A stretch of DNA of 5,054 nt, taken from assembly GCA_019683665.1 (NCBI GenBank), contig JADGIB010000266.1:1-5054 (forward strand), in the 5' to 3' direction. The position numbers and the translations under genes were made by a program. Under the pieces are notes generated by a model. It was not told where the DNA came from. It saw only the letters and a program-made list of their open reading frames with translations, and searched no databases. This DNA comes from Solirubrobacteraceae bacterium. Lineage in GTDB: Bacteria > Actinomycetota > Thermoleophilia > Solirubrobacterales > Solirubrobacteraceae. Shown piece after piece: positions 1 through 5,054 of the stretch. Within the stretch, counting starts at the first letter, position 1, and the number at the start of each line of letters is the position of its first letter.

Positions 1-43
1 CGGGGGTGTTGGGGGCGGGGGCCACCACCGGGCTGGATATGGC

Positions 44-68
44 GGCGGCGGCCGCGACGGCCGCCGCC
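44..68 (-). terminator. Strong GC hairpin downstream of the lipoprotein gene, probable terminator
   Basis: Read on the minus strand, GGCGGCGGCCG is followed by the loop TCG and then CGGCCGCCGCC, a perfect 11-bp stem with a 3-nt loop. It starts 10 nt after the TGA of the foldase gene, where an intrinsic terminator is expected. No T-tract follows (next bases are GCCATATCC), so it would be of the non-canonical type often predicted in high-GC actinobacteria. A perfect stem also reads the same way on the plus strand, so it could act on a convergent gene from the left. GGC repeats are common in this genome style, so chance cannot be excluded. Confidence 0.55.
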
Positions 69-78
69 CCCGGTCAGA

Positions 79-1239
79 TCAGTTGCCGGTCGTCGTCGCG
101 CCGGTGGCGGTCGTCGCCGTCTCGGTCTTCGGCGCGTTCCTGCACTCGGCGACCTCGTAGTCGGCGCGGCAGACCGTCTCGGCGGTGAACTGCTTGCGCC
201 AGCTCTCCTCGAAGTCGGTGAGCGCCTTCTGCTGGCCCTCGGAGATGAGGATCTGCTTGATCGTCTCCTTGGCCTCCTCGAGCGACTGCTGCTCGGCCGG
301 CGTGATCTTCTCGACCTCGAAGACGTACCAGCCGAACTGCGTCTTGACCGGGCCGCTCAGCTCGCCCTTCTTCGCGTTGAAGATCGCCTCGTCGAGCGCC
401 TCCTCCTGCTGGCCCTCGGCGATGCCCTCGAGCCTGCCGCCGGTGTCCTTCGTCGCGTCGTCGATCGAGTACTCCTTGGCGACGTCCTTCCAGCTCTCGC
501 CGCTCTCGAGCGCCTGCTTGGCCTCCTCGGCCTTCGCCTCGGTCTTCGTCAGGACGATGCGCACGTCGCGCGTCTCGGGCGTCGCGAACTGCTGCTTGTT
601 CTTGTCGTAGTACTCCCGGATCTGGGCGTCGGTGACCTTGTCCTTGCCCTTCGTGATCTGCTCCTGCAGCTTCGTGCGGAGCATCGTCAGCTTCTGCTGG
701 AAGAGGACGTCCTCGTTCGTCATCCCCTGCGACTTGAGGAAGTCGCGGTACTCCGACTCCTTCTGGAACTGCTGCTTCTTGAGCTTCTCCAGCTCCTTCT
801 CGACCTGCTTGTCGGTGACCGTGATGTCGCGCTCCGCGGCCTCCTGCTCGATCCACTGCGAGGTGATGAGGAACGTCATCACCGTCTGGCGCAGCTGGTT
901 GTAGGTCTGCTCGCACTGCTCGCGGTACTGCGCGTCGGTCGTGCGCGGCTGCCCCTTCTCGGGCTTGCCGGCGGCCTTCTTGCGCGCCGCGACGCACTGC
1001 GTGAAGTCCGGCGGGTCCGGGACCTTGGCGACGTCGCCGCTCTGGCCGGTCTGCGCGGCCGTGGCGGTGGCGGCCACCTGCATCCAGTGGTCGAACTGCG
1101 ACTTCGTGATCGAGACGTCGCCGACCTTCGCAACGGCGTTGGTGGGCAGCGAGTCGCTGTCGTCGCCGCACGCGGCCAGCGCGAGCGGCGCGGCGCCGAC
1201 CAGGCAGACGGGCAGCAGGATTCGAAGGATTCGGCGCAT
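79..1239 (-). CDS. SurA/PrsA-like parvulin-domain lipoprotein (extracytoplasmic foldase/chaperone; active site degenerate)
   Basis: 386 aa. A lipoprotein signal peptide is clear: MRRILR, a hydrophobic stretch, then lipobox LAAC with Cys24 as the lipidation site, followed by Gly-Asp-Asp. The mature protein should sit on the outer face of the membrane and help secreted proteins fold. After a SurA_N-like opening (NAVAKVGDVSITKSQF, 34-49) comes a Pro/Thr/Ala linker with Cys82 and Cys109, then a Lys/Glu/Gln-rich helical region (about 110-200). The PPIC domain spans about 222-312, with the parvulin landmarks SWKDVAKEYSID (249-260), DTGGRLEG (265-272), KGELSGPVKTQFGW (291-304), but Arg227 and Tyr305 stand where catalytic histidines are usual. 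A return helix (about 316-350), a second Cys pair (357, 366) and a Thr-rich tail follow. It ends with TGA at 79-81. The ATG at 1239 gives the best signal peptide; an in-frame ATG at 1272 would add 11 residues. Neither start has a good ribosome binding site. It may be co-transcribed with mfd, 89 bp upstream. Confidence 0.93.
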   Translation of the reverse strand: MRRILRILLPVCLVGAAPLALAACGDDSDSLPTNAVAKVGDVSITKSQFDHWMQVAATATAAQTGQSGDVAKVPDPPDFTQCVAARKKAAGKPEKGQPRTTDAQYREQCEQTYNQLRQTVMTFLITSQWIEQEAAERDITVTDKQVEKELEKLKKQQFQKESEYRDFLKSQGMTNEDVLFQQKLTMLRTKLQEQITKGKDKVTDAQIREYYDKNKQQFATPETRDVRIVLTKTEAKAEEAKQALESGESWKDVAKEYSIDDATKDTGGRLEGIAEGQQEEALDEAIFNAKKGELSGPVKTQFGWYVFEVEKITPAEQQSLEEAKETIKQILISEGQQKALTDFEESWRKQFTAETVCRADYEVAECRNAPKTETATTATGATTTGN

Positions 1240-1249
1240 AGGGCGGGAG

Positions 1250-1255
1250 AGGGTA
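1250..1255 (-). promoter_or_regulatory. Weak -10-like hexamer before the foldase gene
   Basis: TACCCT on the minus strand fits the loose actinobacterial -10 pattern TANNNT and ends 10 nt before the ATG at 1239. Initiation 6-7 nt downstream would give a leader of only 3-4 nt, consistent with the absence of a Shine-Dalgarno sequence. No convincing -35 box is present 17 nt upstream (CGGGTC). A hexamer this loose occurs easily by chance. Confidence 0.2.
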
Positions 1256-1289
1256 GCGGAAGCGCGGGCCATGACCCGAGGCTGGCGAG

Positions 1290-1311
1290 GCCAGATGAAC
1301 GCGAGATGAAG
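1290..1311 (-). repeat. Tandem 11-bp direct repeat, possible response-regulator (PHO-box-like) site upstream of the foldase gene
   Basis: On the minus strand the units CTTCATCTCGC (1311-1301) and GTTCATCTGGC (1300-1290) lie head to tail. They share TTCATCT exactly, with a period of 11 bp, about one helical turn. The second unit fits the 11-nt PhoP unit I recall from Streptomyces (G, G/T, TCA, three pyrimidines, purine, G/C, G) at 10 of 11 positions, and the first at 8 of 11. The repeat ends about 50 bp before the ATG at 1239. OmpR/PhoB-family regulators bind such tandem sites. No regulator gene is in the window, so the function is inferred. Confidence 0.35.
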
Positions 1312-1328
1312 CCTGCCCGGGAGCGGGC

Positions 1329-1334
<6 letters not shown>
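1311..1334 (-). terminator. Possible hairpin overlapping the mfd stop codon, weak terminator candidate
   Basis: On the minus strand, GCCTG pairs with CAGGC and CCC with GGG around a GCTCCC loop, with a 2-nt AG bulge. The TGA stop of mfd lies inside the 5' arm and bulge. Only TTCATCT follows, which is not a real T-tract. It could weaken read-through from mfd into the foldase gene, or be a chance result of base composition. Confidence 0.25.
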
Positions 1335-4673
<3,339 letters not shown>

Positions 4674-4726
4674 GCGCGCAGATCGACCGCCCGCGCACGG
4701 GGCGCGGCGGGACCGGGCGTCCGAGT

Positions 4727-5054
4727 CTACGAAAGCGCCGTCGCGTCGATGTTCAGGCGCACGTACTCGATCTCGCCGGCGCCGTCGACGGCGGCGGCGA
4801 CGGCGTCGAGGAACGGGTCGCGCAGGTCCTCGGGCAGCCGCTCGAGGTGGGAGCCGAGGACGACGGCGCGCAGCCACGCGCGGCGGTCGTCGAAGACGAC
4901 GGGGCGGCGCTCCAGCCAGGTGCGGACCTCGCCGAAGCCGGCCGCCTCGAGGCGCTCGGCCGTCTCCTCGGCGGTCGCGAACGTCCACGGGCCGGGCCAG
5001 TCGCCGAGGTAGGGGTCGAACGGCGGGCGGGCGCCGATCTCGCGGGCGGCGGCG
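4727..5054 (-). CDS. SAM-dependent methyltransferase, trans-aconitate 2-methyltransferase-like (C-terminal part, 5' end outside window)
   Basis: Only the last 108 codons are present. The frame enters from the right edge and ends at a TAG stop at 4727-4729. No start codon is visible. The fragment reads GPWTFATAEET, then AAGFGEVRTWLE, then VVLGSHLERLPEDLR, and finishes with EYVRLNIDATALS. This pattern (GPW.yAT.EET, AAGF..V..WLE, a 'L..HL..LP...R' helix and a terminal 'YVRLNI') is what I know from the C-terminal substrate-binding region of trans-aconitate 2-methyltransferase (Tam). Tam is a cytoplasmic class I enzyme that methylates trans-aconitate using S-adenosylmethionine. The Rossmann fold with the SAM-binding glycine motif would lie upstream, outside the window, so activity cannot be judged. 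The substrate is inferred; a general class I methyltransferase is the safe call. It is co-directional with mfd, 53 bp upstream of it. Confidence 0.8.
   Translation of the reverse strand, partial: AAAREIGARPPFDPYLGDWPGPWTFATAEETAERLEAAGFGEVRTWLERRPVVFDDRRAWLRAVVLGSHLERLPEDLRDPFLDAVAAAVDGAGEIEYVRLNIDATALS

Noticed and set aside
185..904. Plus-strand frames at 185-610 and 632-904 rich in Ser, Cys and hydrophobic residues that look like small membrane proteins.
   Set aside because: They are antisense shadows of the Lys/Glu/Gln-rich foldase: its AAG, GAG and CAG codons read in reverse give Leu, Phe, Ser and Cys. This explains their apparent hydrophobicity.
74..1171. A 365-codon minus-strand frame inside the foldase gene.
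   Set aside because: It is an Arg/Gly/Asp-rich out-of-frame reading of the foldase gene without domains or export signal.
1282..1294. A small inverted repeat, CTGGC-CTC-GCCAG on the minus strand, in the mfd-foldase gap.
   Set aside because: A 5-bp stem with a 3-nt loop and no T-tract is expected by chance in such GC-rich DNA. It also overlaps the direct repeat, so it was not listed as a terminator.

Overview
This is a very GC-rich window (roughly 70% or more, with G or C at nearly every third codon position). Its gene order and protein style suggest a high-GC actinobacterium. Details of Mfd and of the parvulin-type lipoprotein recall the Thermoleophilia/Solirubrobacterales branch, but that placement is inference from memory and not from a search. 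All three genes lie on the minus strand, so the window reads from right to left.

Layout in transcription order: (1) 4727-5054, the C-terminal 108 codons of a class I SAM-dependent methyltransferase resembling trans-aconitate 2-methyltransferase, cut by the right edge. (2) A 53-bp gap, then 1329-4673, a complete mfd gene encoding the 1114-aa transcription-repair coupling factor with all expected domains and motifs intact. (3) An 89-bp gap (1240-1328) holding a possible hairpin over the mfd stop, a tandem 11-bp direct repeat and a weak -10-like hexamer. (4) 79-1239, a 386-aa lipoprotein with a SurA/PrsA-like chaperone domain and a parvulin (PPIC) domain whose two usual active-site histidines appear to be replaced. 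(5) 1-78, a strong GC hairpin that is probably its terminator, with no gene visible.

The genes do not form an obvious pathway. Mfd removes stalled RNA polymerase from damaged DNA and recruits UvrA. The lipoprotein should assist protein folding outside the cytoplasmic membrane. The methyltransferase probably acts on a small carboxylic acid. From memory, mfd next to a SurA-like lipoprotein (and often mazG and eno) is a recurrent actinobacterial order, so this looks like an ordinary housekeeping region. I found no mobile element, CRISPR array, RNA gene or defence-like cassette. The points most worth a second look are the degenerate parvulin active site and the 11-bp tandem repeat upstream of that gene.
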